DNA from: Planotetraspora sp. A-T 1434
GTDB taxonomy: Bacteria; Actinomycetota; Actinomycetes; Streptosporangiales; Streptosporangiaceae
Reading direction: 5' to 3'
Length of the DNA: 64,000 bases
Assembly: GCF_025420585.1 (NCBI RefSeq)
Contig: NZ_JAOEGB010000002.1
Coordinates: 124,001 to 188,000 of the forward strand
Positions 44,179 to 52,214 of the stretch are shown piece by piece (within the stretch, counting starts at the first letter, position 1; each line of letters starts with the position of its first letter). A model generated the notes under the pieces. It saw only the letters and a list, made by a program, of their open reading frames with translations, did no database searches and was not told the origin of the DNA. Both the position numbers and the translations under genes were made by a program.

Positions 44179-44517
44179 GTGCCCCCCGAGAAGCTGGAAT
44201 CCAACGAAGTCGGCGCGGCCTTCGCCGCGCGCCGCGAGCTCGGCCCCCAGTACGAACTGGAGCTCGCCGAGTCACTCGTCGACCGGGTCAACGCCGTGAT
44301 CGACTCCCGGCTGGCCGTGCAGAAGAACAAGCGCCCGCCGCTCGATTGGGCGCAGATGGCCCTCGGGCTCGGGTCCCTGACCCTGTCCGTCCCGCTGTCG
44401 GCCATCACGATCACTCACGGTGGAGGCACCGTCGGCCTCATGCTCGTCTTCGGCGTCGTCGCCTTCGTCAACCTGGCCTACGTGCTCAGCCGCGCCCTCC
44501 ACCACCGCCGCGACTGA
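44179..44517 (+). CDS. Small membrane protein, function unknown
   Basis: 112 residues from GTG 44179, the start that begins with PPEKLESNEVGAAFAARREL; the open frame to 44020 is not coding in character. An acidic N-terminal helix (YELELAESLVDRVNAVIDSR) precedes two membrane segments (about 59-77 and 83-104) and a basic end HHRRD. The layout (AFAARRELG, a helix, two TMs) recurs in actinobacterial proteins annotated only as hypothetical membrane proteins. Divergent from carbamate kinase. Confidence 0.7.
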   Translation: MPPEKLESNEVGAAFAARRELGPQYELELAESLVDRVNAVIDSRLAVQKNKRPPLDWAQMALGLGSLTLSVPLSAITITHGGGTVGLMLVFGVVAFVNLAYVLSRALHHRRD

Positions 44518-44560
44518 CAGCGCGCGGCGGAGCCCGCCCGTCAGGGGTGGCGCAGGACGT

Positions 44561-44938
44561 TCAGGTGCACACGAACGTCGCCAGAACCTCGGCGATCTCG
44601 CCCACGTCATCAAGTTTGCCCGAGGCGACGGCGATCACCAAGTCATAGGCCGAGTCATCGTCTGTGTCCAGCTCCACGCCGTTGTACGCGAGGAACACCA
44701 CCGTGGACACCCAGGCCACCCGCTTGTTGCCGTCGAGGAATGGATGGTTGACCGCCAGCGAATGCAGCAGAGCGGCGGCCTTGGTGACCAGGTCCGGGTA
44801 CGCCTCCTGGCCGAACATCCGCGCCTGAGGGCGATGCACGGCCGAGTCGAGCAGTCCCAGATCACGTAGCTGCGGGGTGCCTTCGATGGCGAGCTCGGCC
44901 AGATCAAGAACCTGCTCGACCGTCAGGTAGCGGGTCAC
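44561..44938 (-). CDS. doc: Doc-type (Fic fold) toxin
   Basis: 125 residues. The Fic/Doc motif HPFLDGNKR is at 65-73, with the variant Lys of Doc kinases in place of the Gly of AMPylating Fic proteins, so it should phosphorylate a translation factor (EF-Tu in the known case). TVEQVLDLAELAIEGTPQLR and LGLLDSAVHRPQARMFG are the usual N-terminal blocks. GTG 44938 overlaps the antitoxin stop as GTGA, which gives coupled synthesis. Confidence 0.9.
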   Translation of the reverse strand: MTRYLTVEQVLDLAELAIEGTPQLRDLGLLDSAVHRPQARMFGQEAYPDLVTKAAALLHSLAVNHPFLDGNKRVAWVSTVVFLAYNGVELDTDDDSAYDLVIAVASGKLDDVGEIAEVLATFVCT

Positions 44939-45138
44939 TGGGCGAGACGGTCGAGAACGGGCTTCCACCGGCGAACCGCGTCCACTCCCAGCCGGTGGAC
45001 CTCCTCGTCGGCACTGTGCCGGGCAAGGTACTCCTCCACGGCAGCGAGGACGACCTGCTGCATGCTACGGCCCTCCTCCTCGGCACGCCGGCGAAGGGCC
45101 TCGGTCTGCTCGTCACTCAAGCGAAGCGTCATGGCCAT
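44935..45138 (-). CDS. Ribbon-helix-helix antitoxin
   Basis: 67 residues. A CopG-type ribbon-helix-helix domain (MTLRLSDEQTEALRRRAEEE, then SMQQVVLAAVEEYLARH) is followed by a short C-terminal tail likely to bind the toxin. Doc toxins usually pair with Phd; an RHH partner is a known alternative. ATG 45138 or 45132 may be used, with GGAGG upstream. It probably represses the operon through the palindrome at 45159. Confidence 0.85.
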   Translation of the reverse strand: MAMTLRLSDEQTEALRRRAEEEGRSMQQVVLAAVEEYLARHSADEEVHRLGVDAVRRWKPVLDRLAQ

Positions 45139-45158
45139 ACCTCCATGCTACGTCGCCA

Positions 45159-45173
45159 GTATCAATCTGATAC
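45159..45173. promoter_or_regulatory. Operator of RHH-Doc pair
   Basis: GTATCA-ATC-TGATAC has perfect 6-bp arms and lies 20 bp upstream of the antitoxin start, overlapping the probable promoter (GATACT or TAGCAT as -10). Confidence 0.65.
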
Positions 45174-45218
45174 CAGTCACAGAAAGCATAAGGTCAGTCA
45201 CACATAGTCGTCAGGCGA

Positions 45219-46394
45219 TTATCCGCCGGAGGCCGCCAGGCGCTGGAGGCGGGTGACGGCCTCGTCGATGACGTCGTCCTTCTTGCAGAAGGCGAACCGG
45301 ACGAAATGACTGCCACGGGCGGGATGGTCGTAGAAGACCTGCGTCGGGATGGCGACGACGCCCGCGAGCTCGGGCAGCCGGAGACACAGGTCGAGGCCGT
45401 CGTCGAAGCCCAGCGGCCGGATGTCGGTCTGGACGAAGTAGGTGCCCGCGGGACGGAGGACGGCGAAACCGGCCGCCTCCAGCCCGGCCATCAGCCGGTC
45501 GCGCTTGGCCTCCAGGGACGCGCGCTGGGCGGCCACCCAGCCCATCTCCTCGCGCATGCCGTACGCCACGGCGAGCTGCCAGGGGGCGCCGGACGTGAAC
45601 GTGAGGAACTGCTTGACCGTCTGCACGGCCCGCACCAGCGACGGCGGCGCGCAGATCCAGCCGGTCTTCCAGCCGGTCACGCTGAACGTTTTGCCCGCCG
45701 AGGAGATCATCACGGTGCGCTCGCGCATGCCGTGCAGCGTGGCGAGCGGGATGTGCTCGACGCCGTCGAAGGTCAGATGCTCGTAGACCTCGTCGGTGAT
45801 GGCGACGAGGTCGCGCTCCCGGCAGAGCGCGGCGATGACCTCCAGCTCCGCGCGGGTGAACACGGTGCCCGTGGGGTTGTGCGGCGAGTTCACCAGGATC
45901 GCCCTGGTCCGGGGGCCTACCGCGGCGGCCAGCTCGGCGGGGTCGAAGGTGAACCGGCCGGCGTCGACGCGCAGGGTCACCGGCTTCCGCACGGCTCCCG
46001 CGAGCGCGATGGCGGCCGAGTAGGAGTCGTAGTAAGGCTCGAAGACGATCACCTCGTCGCCCGGCTCGCAGAGGGCGAGGACGGTCGCCGTGATGGCCTC
46101 GGTGGCGCCGACCGTGACGAGCACCTCGCCGTCGGGATCGTAGGCGAGGCCGTACCACTCCTTGCGGTGCTCGGACACCGCCTGGCGGAGCTCGGGGACG
46201 CCCGGCCCCGGCGGGTACTGGTTGGCCCCGCTCCGGACGGCCTCGACGGCGCGCTCCAGCATCCGCTCGGGCCCGTCGGTGTCCGGGAAGCCCTGGCCGA
46301 GGTTGATCGAATCGGTCTCCACGGCGAGCTTCGTCATCGTCGCGAAGACGGTCGTGCCGAATTCGCGCATCCGTTCCACCAGCGGCTCACTCAC
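45219..46394 (-). CDS. dapC: PLP-dependent aminotransferase, DapC/kynurenine-aminotransferase type
   Basis: 391 residues, class I/II aminotransferase. The PLP Lys is in SSAGKTFSVTGWKTGW; NSPHNPTGTVF and DEVYEHLTFDG carry the conserved Asn and Asp-x-x-Tyr. The pattern INLGQGFPDTDGPERML and ANQYPPGPGVPELRQAVSEH closely recalls mycobacterial N-succinyldiaminopimelate aminotransferase (DapC), so lysine/peptidoglycan synthesis is likely; kynurenine aminotransferase activity cannot be excluded. GTG 46394 is preferred because TATGGT lies 7 nt upstream. Confidence 0.8.
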   Translation of the reverse strand: MSEPLVERMREFGTTVFATMTKLAVETDSINLGQGFPDTDGPERMLERAVEAVRSGANQYPPGPGVPELRQAVSEHRKEWYGLAYDPDGEVLVTVGATEAITATVLALCEPGDEVIVFEPYYDSYSAAIALAGAVRKPVTLRVDAGRFTFDPAELAAAVGPRTRAILVNSPHNPTGTVFTRAELEVIAALCRERDLVAITDEVYEHLTFDGVEHIPLATLHGMRERTVMISSAGKTFSVTGWKTGWICAPPSLVRAVQTVKQFLTFTSGAPWQLAVAYGMREEMGWVAAQRASLEAKRDRLMAGLEAAGFAVLRPAGTYFVQTDIRPLGFDDGLDLCLRLPELAGVVAIPTQVFYDHPARGSHFVRFAFCKKDDVIDEAVTRLQRLAASGG

Positions 46395-46477
46395 AGCGGT
46401 CACCATATCGGGCCCATGTGACATGGCCTGCGGGTGGAGTTTGGTGATCGGCACGATCCCCTGATGGAATAGCCGTC

Positions 46478-47464
46478 ATGGACGGCTCTCCCGCGGTCGG
46501 CCGCATCCGGGCGCTCGACGCGCTGCGCGGGCTGGCCATCTGCGGGATCATGCTGGTCAACACCTGGCAGCACACGCTCACACAGCGGAAGTCCACCCAG
46601 ATCGACTGGGTGATGGCGAACCTCTTCCAGAGCCGCTTCTATCCGATCTTCTCGTTCCTCTTCGGCATGGGCTTCGCGCTGTTCCTCAACTCGGCGGCCG
46701 CGCGGTCGGCGCGTCCGCGGCTGGTGCTGCTCAGGCGGCTCGCCGTGCTGGCGCTGCTCGGCGTGGTCCACTGGTCTTTCTATCCCGGCGACGTGCTCCT
46801 GCCGTACGCCCTGCTGGGCGCCACCGTCCTGCTCCCGGCGAGCTTCCTTCCCGCGCCGCTGGTGCTGCTCCTCGGGGCGGGGACCATGGTCGCCGCCCTG
46901 CTCACCGGCAAGCCGTACGTGCTGATCGCCGCGCTGTTCCTGTTCGGCCTGGCCACCGTCCGGTACGGCAGGGCGGACCGGCTCGCCGGATTGGTCCCGT
47001 TCGGGGTGAGCGCGGCGCTGACGGTCGTGCTGACGTGGTGGTGGAATCACTCGCCGCCGAGCGGCGGGGTCTACCAGGCGGCCGCCCTGTGCGGCGCCGC
47101 CGCGTACGGCACCGGCTTCCTGCTGCTGGCGCGGAAGACCGCGATCTTCGAGGCGCTCGGCCGGATGGCGTTGACCAACTACCTGAGCAGCACGGCGGTC
47201 ATCCTGGCGGCGACGCCGCTGCTGGCCGCCGACGGCACGGGTGCGGCCATCTTGGGCGTCAGCGCCGTCACGCTCGCGGCCCAGGCGGCGTTCAGCCGGT
47301 GGTGGCTCGCCCGCTACCGCTACGGGCCCCTTGAATGGGTCTGGCGGAGCCTCACCTGGTGGGAACCGGTCCGCAACCGGCAGACTGGGACCCGTGACAC
47401 GCGTAGCCCTCTGCCAGATCCCCGTCGCCCACGACCCGAAGACGAACCTCGAGAGCGTTCGTGA
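46478..47464 (+). CDS. DUF418 family membrane protein
   Basis: 328 residues with about eight membrane segments. RIRALDALRGLAICGIMLVN at the start and the C-terminal EALGRMALTNYLSSTAVI plus PLEWVWRSLTWWEP are DUF418 signatures. The protein is shorter than the 380-400 residues I would expect, with the middle reduced. The last 30 residues after WEP are Arg/Pro-rich and lie in the 71-bp overlap with the next gene, so this tail may be a late addition. Function unknown, possibly acyl transfer across the membrane. Confidence 0.8.
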   Translation: MDGSPAVGRIRALDALRGLAICGIMLVNTWQHTLTQRKSTQIDWVMANLFQSRFYPIFSFLFGMGFALFLNSAAARSARPRLVLLRRLAVLALLGVVHWSFYPGDVLLPYALLGATVLLPASFLPAPLVLLLGAGTMVAALLTGKPYVLIAALFLFGLATVRYGRADRLAGLVPFGVSAALTVVLTWWWNHSPPSGGVYQAAALCGAAAYGTGFLLLARKTAIFEALGRMALTNYLSSTAVILAATPLLAADGTGAAILGVSAVTLAAQAAFSRWWLARYRYGPLEWVWRSLTWWEPVRNRQTGTRDTRSPLPDPRRPRPEDEPRERS

Positions 47465-48185
47465 CGCGCTCGCGCGTGCGGAGGGCGCGCGGCTCGCCGT
47501 CTTCCCCGAGGCCACGCTCACCCGCTTCGGCAGGGGTGTGACCGAGACGGCCGAGCCCCTCGACGGGCCGTTCGTGACGGGGCTGGCGGAGGCGGCGCGG
47601 GAGCACGGCACCGCGGTGATCGCGGGCGTCTTCGAGCCCGCCGAGGGCGGCCGGGTCTACAACACGGCCGTCGCCGTCGACGAGACGGGCGAACTGGTGG
47701 CCGCCTACCGGAAGATCCATCTGTTCGACTCATTCGGCTCCCGCGAGTCCGAACTGGTCTCCCCCGGGGACGCTCCGGCGGTCGTGTCGCTGGGCGGGCT
47801 CCGGGTCGGGCTGATCACCTGCTACGACGTCCGCTTCCCCGAGCTGGCGCGCGCGCTGGTGGACGAGGGGGCCGACGTGTTCGCCGTCATCGCGGCCTGG
47901 GGCACCGGACCGATGAAGGAGGAGCACTGGGTGACGCTCGTCAAGGCCAGGGCGATCGAGAACACGACGTGGACGATCGCGGTCGGCCAGGCTCCCAACC
48001 CGTTCGTCCAGGACGGCTTCGGCGTGGGCCGGAGCATGCTGGTCGACCCCATGGGCGTGGCCCGGCACGACCTCGGCCCCGGGACTGCCGTAGAGGTTGG
48101 AGAGATCGACCAGGGACTGACGGAAATCGTGCGGAGGACCCTTCCGTCACTGGAACATCGACGGCTTGGAGTCACCAGATCGTAA
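47394..48185 (+). CDS. Nitrilase superfamily carbon-nitrogen hydrolase
   Basis: 263 residues. The catalytic triad is Glu39 (FPEATL), Lys107 (YRKIHLFDS) and Cys143 (TCYDVRFPE). It hydrolyses an amide; the sequence resembles the branch containing Nit and omega-amidase-type enzymes, with substrate unassigned. GTG 47394 (CAGACT 7 nt before) falls inside the DUF418 gene; earlier starts would extend further into it. Confidence 0.88.
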   Translation: MTRVALCQIPVAHDPKTNLESVRDALARAEGARLAVFPEATLTRFGRGVTETAEPLDGPFVTGLAEAAREHGTAVIAGVFEPAEGGRVYNTAVAVDETGELVAAYRKIHLFDSFGSRESELVSPGDAPAVVSLGGLRVGLITCYDVRFPELARALVDEGADVFAVIAAWGTGPMKEEHWVTLVKARAIENTTWTIAVGQAPNPFVQDGFGVGRSMLVDPMGVARHDLGPGTAVEVGEIDQGLTEIVRRTLPSLEHRRLGVTRS

Positions 48186-48188
48186 ACT
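48183..48188 (+). promoter_or_regulatory. Leaderless -10 of unknown gene pair
   Basis: TAAACT, 7 nt before ATG 48196; it overlaps the stop codon of the amidase gene. Confidence 0.5.
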
Positions 48189-48195
48189 TGGCCCC

Positions 48196-48654
48196 ATGAG
48201 TGAGCCGGGACGCAGGACGCAGATGCAGAAGGTGATCCCGCCGAGGCTGCTCGTGCCCTACCTGGCAGGCAAGCGGACGATCATCTCGGGGTACGTCTAC
48301 CGCGTGCAGGACTGTGGCCGTCTCACCACCCCCGGGTCACTCGTCGAGGCGCTCGACCTGGGGTTCGAAGGATCGGAGCTGACAGCCAAAGTGCCCGAGC
48401 TGTACATCATGCGGTGGTTCGCGCGGGACATCGACACCTATGTCGTCCCGTACGGCCCGCACATGGGCGGGGATTGGAGCGATTCACCGCCGTTCACCGG
48501 GAACGGGTTCACCGCGTCACGTGAGCACGTCGTGCCGCAGTTCCACACGATGCCCATGCCGATCCCGGCGGGCGCGGAGATCGTCCATCTCACGAAGGCC
48601 GGAGAGCGGCCCTTCGCCGGGTACGACGGCCTGACCTGGCGGCCGGCGTCATGA
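48196..48654 (+). CDS. Hypothetical protein, first of a coupled pair
   Basis: 152 residues, unrecognised. The start ATG 48196 follows a leaderless -10. After a basic N-terminus (RRTQMQKVIPPRLLVPYLAG) the chain contains ISGYVYRVQDCGRL, YGPHMGGDWSDSPPFTGNGF and EIVHLTKAGERPFAGYDGL. The order Arg - T/S-rich segment - Glu vaguely recalls ADP-ribosyltransferase folds (R-S-E), but that is speculation. No signal or membrane segment. It ends in an ATGA overlap with the next gene. Confidence 0.6.
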   Translation: MSEPGRRTQMQKVIPPRLLVPYLAGKRTIISGYVYRVQDCGRLTTPGSLVEALDLGFEGSELTAKVPELYIMRWFARDIDTYVVPYGPHMGGDWSDSPPFTGNGFTASREHVVPQFHTMPMPIPAGAEIVHLTKAGERPFAGYDGLTWRPAS

Positions 48655-49136
48655 CCGGCATCGAGCCGGTGGGGCTGGGGTTCATCGCCCGCTACCGAGA
48701 CCAGACCTACGCCGCGGCCATCGGGCCCGACAGCGACGACGTCATCCTCTTCAGCGAGTCCCCGGAGGAGGGCTTCACGAAGGCGGGGGGCTACTGGCGG
48801 CTCCGCGTGAGCCGTTACGACCTCGAGTGGCTGACGCTGCTCCGCACCGTGGGCGCCTTCGGCGGCGAGCCGTGCCTCGTGCTGGACGACGACAACGGCG
48901 GGGACAACGGCAGGGACGACGGCGGGCAAGGCTCGGACGGCGGGAAGGACGGCGAGGGAGGCGGGCTGCACATCGCCTACACCGGCCACAGCGGCATGAA
49001 GGCGGAGGCCCTCGGCTACTGGCTCGTCGACCACGGCGCCTACGAGGTCGTCGTGCCCCGCGACGAGGTCCATTCCATCCGGGTCGAGCGCGTGCCGGTC
49101 CCGACCACCCGCGATCAGGAGCCCAGCGACCTGTAA
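48651..49136 (+). CDS. Hypothetical acidic protein, second of a coupled pair
   Basis: 161 residues, unrecognised. Conserved-looking segments GLGFIARYRDQTYAAAIGPD and GHSGMKAEALGYWLVDHGAY flank an inserted Asp/Gly loop of about 27 residues (near 78-104). Strongly acidic overall; an immunity or chaperone partner of the preceding protein would fit but is unproven. The 3' end overlaps the convergent carboxyltransferase gene by 22 bp. Confidence 0.6.
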   Translation: MTGIEPVGLGFIARYRDQTYAAAIGPDSDDVILFSESPEEGFTKAGGYWRLRVSRYDLEWLTLLRTVGAFGGEPCLVLDDDNGGDNGRDDGGQGSDGGKDGEGGGLHIAYTGHSGMKAEALGYWLVDHGAYEVVVPRDEVHSIRVERVPVPTTRDQEPSDL

Positions 49137-50650
49137 CGCGCGAAGCGGGCGGCGAGCCGTTCGCCTGGGGGCCGGCCGAGCAGGTCCATGATCTCGTATT
49201 CGAGCGTCTCGGCCACCCGCCGGCAGAACGCGGCCGGTTCGTACGCCGCGTCGGGACGTTCCGGGACGATGCGGTCCACGATGCCGTCCCGCTTCAGGTC
49301 GGCCGCCCGTACGCCCTGGGACCGCGCGATCTCCGGGGCGAAGTCGACCGTACGGTAGACGATGGCCGAGGCGCCCTCCGGCGGGAGCGGCGACAGCCAG
49401 CCGTGCTGCGCGCAGACGACCCGGTCGGCGGGCAGCAGGGCGAGAGCCCCGCCGCCCGCGCCCTCACCGAGCAGCAGGCACACGGTCGGCGCGTCGAGCA
49501 TTACCAGGTCGGCCAGCGAACGGGCGATCTCGGCGGCGAGGCCGCCCTCCTCGGCCGCCTTCGACAGGGCCGCCCCGGCCGTGTCGATGACGGTCACCAG
49601 GGGAAGGCCCAGCTCGGACGCGAGCCGCATGCCGCGCCGCGCCACCCGGAGCCCGGCCGGGCCGAGCGCGCCATCGGCCCGCTGCCGCCGCCGGTCCTGG
49701 CCCAGGACGACGGCGGGAGCCGTACCGAACCGGGCGAGGGCGAGCAGCAGACCGGGGTCGCTCTCGCCTGTGCCGGTGCCGTTCAGCGGGGTGACGTCGG
49801 AGGCGCCGAGCTTGAGCAGGCTCCGCACGCCGGGGCGGTCGTCCCGGCGGGAGCGCGTGATGGCCTCCCACGCTTCGACGGGCACGTCGGCCTCCTCCGG
49901 CTCGGGCCCGCGATCCGGGTTCCCGCGCGACTCCGAGAGCCGGGACTCCGAAAGCTCGCGGACCAGGCTTCGCGGAGCGCAGAGGACGGCGAGCGCCCGG
50001 ATGGCGATCTCTCTGGCGTCCTCGGCGGAGACGACGGCGTCGACCAGGCCGTGGGCGAAGAGGTTCTCCGACACCTGCACGCCCTTGGGAAAGGGGTAGC
50101 CGTGCAGCGCCTCGAAGACCCGCGGCCCCAGGAAGCCGATCAGCGCGCCCGGCTCCGCCGCCGTCACGTGACCGAGCGAGCCCCACGACGCGAACACGCC
50201 ACCCGTGGTCGGGTGGCGTAGGTAGACGACGTACGGCAGGCCCGCTGCGCGATGGGCCGCCACGGCAGCGGTGATCTTGACCATCTGGGTGAAGGCCAGC
50301 GCGCCTTCCTGCATGCGCGTGCCCCCGCTGGCCGGGGCGGCGAGCAGGGGCAGCCCCTCGGCGGTGGCCCGCTCGACCGCTCGCGTCAGCCGCTCGGCGG
50401 CCGCCACGCCGATCGACCCCGCGAGGAACGAGAACTCGCAGGCGACGACCGCGACCCGGCGTCCGTCGAGCGTCCCCTCCCCCGTGATCACCGACTCGTC
50501 GTAACCGGTCCTGGCCCGGGCGGCGGCCAGTTCTTCGGCGTACTCCGACCCCGGAGAGGCTCGATCGACCGGCGGTTCGTCCCAGGACTTCCAGGAATGG
50601 GCGTCGAGCACCCGCCCGATGAGGGCCCGCGCGTCCGGGCGCGGGGTCAT
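49115..50650 (-). CDS. Fused AccD-AccA-type carboxyltransferase
   Basis: 511 residues. The N-terminal half is AccD-like (TGEGTLDGRRVAVVACEFSF; PASGGTRMQEGALAFTQMVK) and the C-terminal half AccA-like (LGLPLVTVIDTAGAALSKAA; LLGEGAGGGALALLPADRVV), so it is a single-chain biotin-dependent carboxyltransferase. The zinc ribbon of canonical AccD is absent. It transfers CO2 from carboxybiotin to an acyl-CoA; no biotin carboxylase or BCCP gene is present, so partners are encoded elsewhere. A linker with repeated SESR (near 225-250) joins the halves. ATG 50650 overlaps the CoA-transferase stop as ATGA. Confidence 0.85.
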   Translation of the reverse strand: MTPRPDARALIGRVLDAHSWKSWDEPPVDRASPGSEYAEELAAARARTGYDESVITGEGTLDGRRVAVVACEFSFLAGSIGVAAAERLTRAVERATAEGLPLLAAPASGGTRMQEGALAFTQMVKITAAVAAHRAAGLPYVVYLRHPTTGGVFASWGSLGHVTAAEPGALIGFLGPRVFEALHGYPFPKGVQVSENLFAHGLVDAVVSAEDAREIAIRALAVLCAPRSLVRELSESRLSESRGNPDRGPEPEEADVPVEAWEAITRSRRDDRPGVRSLLKLGASDVTPLNGTGTGESDPGLLLALARFGTAPAVVLGQDRRRQRADGALGPAGLRVARRGMRLASELGLPLVTVIDTAGAALSKAAEEGGLAAEIARSLADLVMLDAPTVCLLLGEGAGGGALALLPADRVVCAQHGWLSPLPPEGASAIVYRTVDFAPEIARSQGVRAADLKRDGIVDRIVPERPDAAYEPAAFCRRVAETLEYEIMDLLGRPPGERLAARFARYRSLGS

Positions 50651-51801
50651 CGTTCGCGCTCGCTCAGCCAGTCGAGGACGGCGTCGTTGTCCTGTCCCAG
50701 TGCGGGCGGCGCGATGTGATTCGCGGGGACAACGTCGTCAAAGCGGAGGGGCGGGCCGGGCAGCTCGATGGGGCCGAGGACGGGATGGTCCACGGTCACC
50801 AGCAGGCCCTGCGAACGCACCTGGTCCCAGGCGTAGACCTCGTCGATCGACCGGATGGCCCCAGCGGGCACGCCGAGACCGCCGAGCGCGGCAAGCCAGT
50901 GCGCCCGGTCGTGTACGGCCAGAGCCTTCTCCATGTCGGAGATCAACTCCTCCCGATGGGCGAACCTCTCCCTGTTTGTCGCATATTTCGGGATATCGGG
51001 GTCTATGTCTAGGAGGTGGGCGACCTTGCGCCACTGACCCTCGTTTGCCACGGCGATCTGGATCATGCCGTCGGCGCAGTGGAACGCGCCGTAGGGCGCG
51101 ATGGAAGCGTGGTGGTTGCCGCCCGCCCTCGGCACTCTGCCGCCGACCGTCCAGGCCGTGCCGTGGTAGGAGTGCACGCCCACCACCGAGGCGAGCAGAG
51201 ACGTCCTGACGACCTTTCCGCGGCCGGTCCTCTCCCGCTCGTAGAGCGCTGCCACGACGCCGTACGCCCCGTGGATGCCCGCGAGCAGGTCGGCGATCGA
51301 TGCCCCCACGCGGTACGGCTCGTCCGGCGACGGCCCGGTGAGCGACATCAGGCCGGCCTCACCCTGGGCGATCTGGTCGTAACCCGGCCTGCCGCCCTCG
51401 GGCCCGTCGTGGCCGAACCCCGTGATGGACAGGACGACCAGGCGAGGATTCAGCTCGTGCAGCCGCTCGGTGGACAGGCCCAGCCGGTCGAGAACACCCG
51501 TGCGGAAGTTCTCGATCAGCACATCGCTCTGCCGTACGAGCCGCTCGATGAGATCCCGGCCCTCGTCCGACTTCATGTCGACGGTGATGGACCGCTTGTT
51601 GCGGTTCGCCGCCAGAAAGTAGGTGGAAATATCGTGATCGGGGCCGACGAACGGCGGGCCCCACCCCCGTGATTCGTCCCCCGATGGGTGCTCCACCTTG
51701 ATGACATGGGCGCCGAGGTCCGCCAGCATCTGCGCCCCATGCGGCCCGGCGAGGGCCCGGGACAGGTCGAGAACGACGACGTCACTGAGAGGTCCCTGCA
51801 A
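50647..51801 (-). CDS. Family III CoA transferase (CaiB/BaiF)
   Basis: 384 residues. LSDVVVLDLSRALAGPHGAQ, the HVIKVEHPSGDESRGWGPP block and TLVVEN-like VLIENFRTG identify class III CoA transferases; the catalytic Asp is expected in YDQIAQGEAGLMSLTG. I chose TTG 51801, with GGAGG 6 nt upstream, over the frame start at 51873. Coupled to the carboxyltransferase gene, it probably activates an organic acid as its CoA ester, but the substrate is unknown. Confidence 0.85.
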   Translation of the reverse strand: MQGPLSDVVVLDLSRALAGPHGAQMLADLGAHVIKVEHPSGDESRGWGPPFVGPDHDISTYFLAANRNKRSITVDMKSDEGRDLIERLVRQSDVLIENFRTGVLDRLGLSTERLHELNPRLVVLSITGFGHDGPEGGRPGYDQIAQGEAGLMSLTGPSPDEPYRVGASIADLLAGIHGAYGVVAALYERERTGRGKVVRTSLLASVVGVHSYHGTAWTVGGRVPRAGGNHHASIAPYGAFHCADGMIQIAVANEGQWRKVAHLLDIDPDIPKYATNRERFAHREELISDMEKALAVHDRAHWLAALGGLGVPAGAIRSIDEVYAWDQVRSQGLLVTVDHPVLGPIELPGPPLRFDDVVPANHIAPPALGQDNDAVLDWLSERER

Positions 51802-51888
51802 GGTCGGCCTCCACCGGCGATGGGTCGGGGTCTTCACCGGCAAGCCTGCCAGGTCGGCCCTCCCGCTTTCCACCGGGGAGGTGCTTGC

Positions 51889-52041
51889 CTAATGCGTGTT
51901 CCTGTGGCGCCACCGGTCCATGAACTGCCGCACCCTCTGCTGGTTCCTCGGGTCGCGGCCCATCGTCCTGGCCCTGCCGACGGCCCGCTTTCCCTGCGGG
52001 CTCCGGAAGAACTCCTTGATTCGCTCAACCATGGAAGCCAT
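51889..52041 (-). CDS. Small Arg-rich protein (about 47-50 aa)
   Basis: A short frame reading MVERIKEFFRSPQGKRAVGR, then ARTMGRDPRNQQRVRQFMDR and WRHRNTH, stop CTA (complement) at 51889-51891. The start may be ATG 52032 (47 residues) or ATG 52041 (MAS added, 50 residues); neither has a strong Shine-Dalgarno. Composition (helical, 13 Arg) and high third-position G+C look real rather than chance, and I recall similar tiny actinobacterial proteins ending in basic tails. Possibly nucleic-acid binding. It lies 87 bp upstream of the CoA-transferase start. Confidence 0.5.
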   Translation of the reverse strand: MASMVERIKEFFRSPQGKRAVGRARTMGRDPRNQQRVRQFMDRWRHRNTH

Positions 52042-52214
52042 CTGTCCACTCACCGCCCGTTTTGGTTCCTTTGTCCCTAAGACGGCTACCCCGAGGCATT
52101 ACGGCCAATCGTAATGGTGGAGGCGGACGGTACCCGGCGGTATCTCCGCACGGACGGCTGTAGGGAGTTACGTTGGTGATCCGGCAAACAGGGGCGTCGG
52201 AGGGGCGATAACGC
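52042..52214. other. Gap before DUF6571-like gene
   Basis: 173 bp. It holds the probable promoters of the small Arg-rich gene (minus) and of the DUF6571-like gene (plus). GGAGG lies 11 nt before ATG 52215. No named site is visible. Confidence 0.35.
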
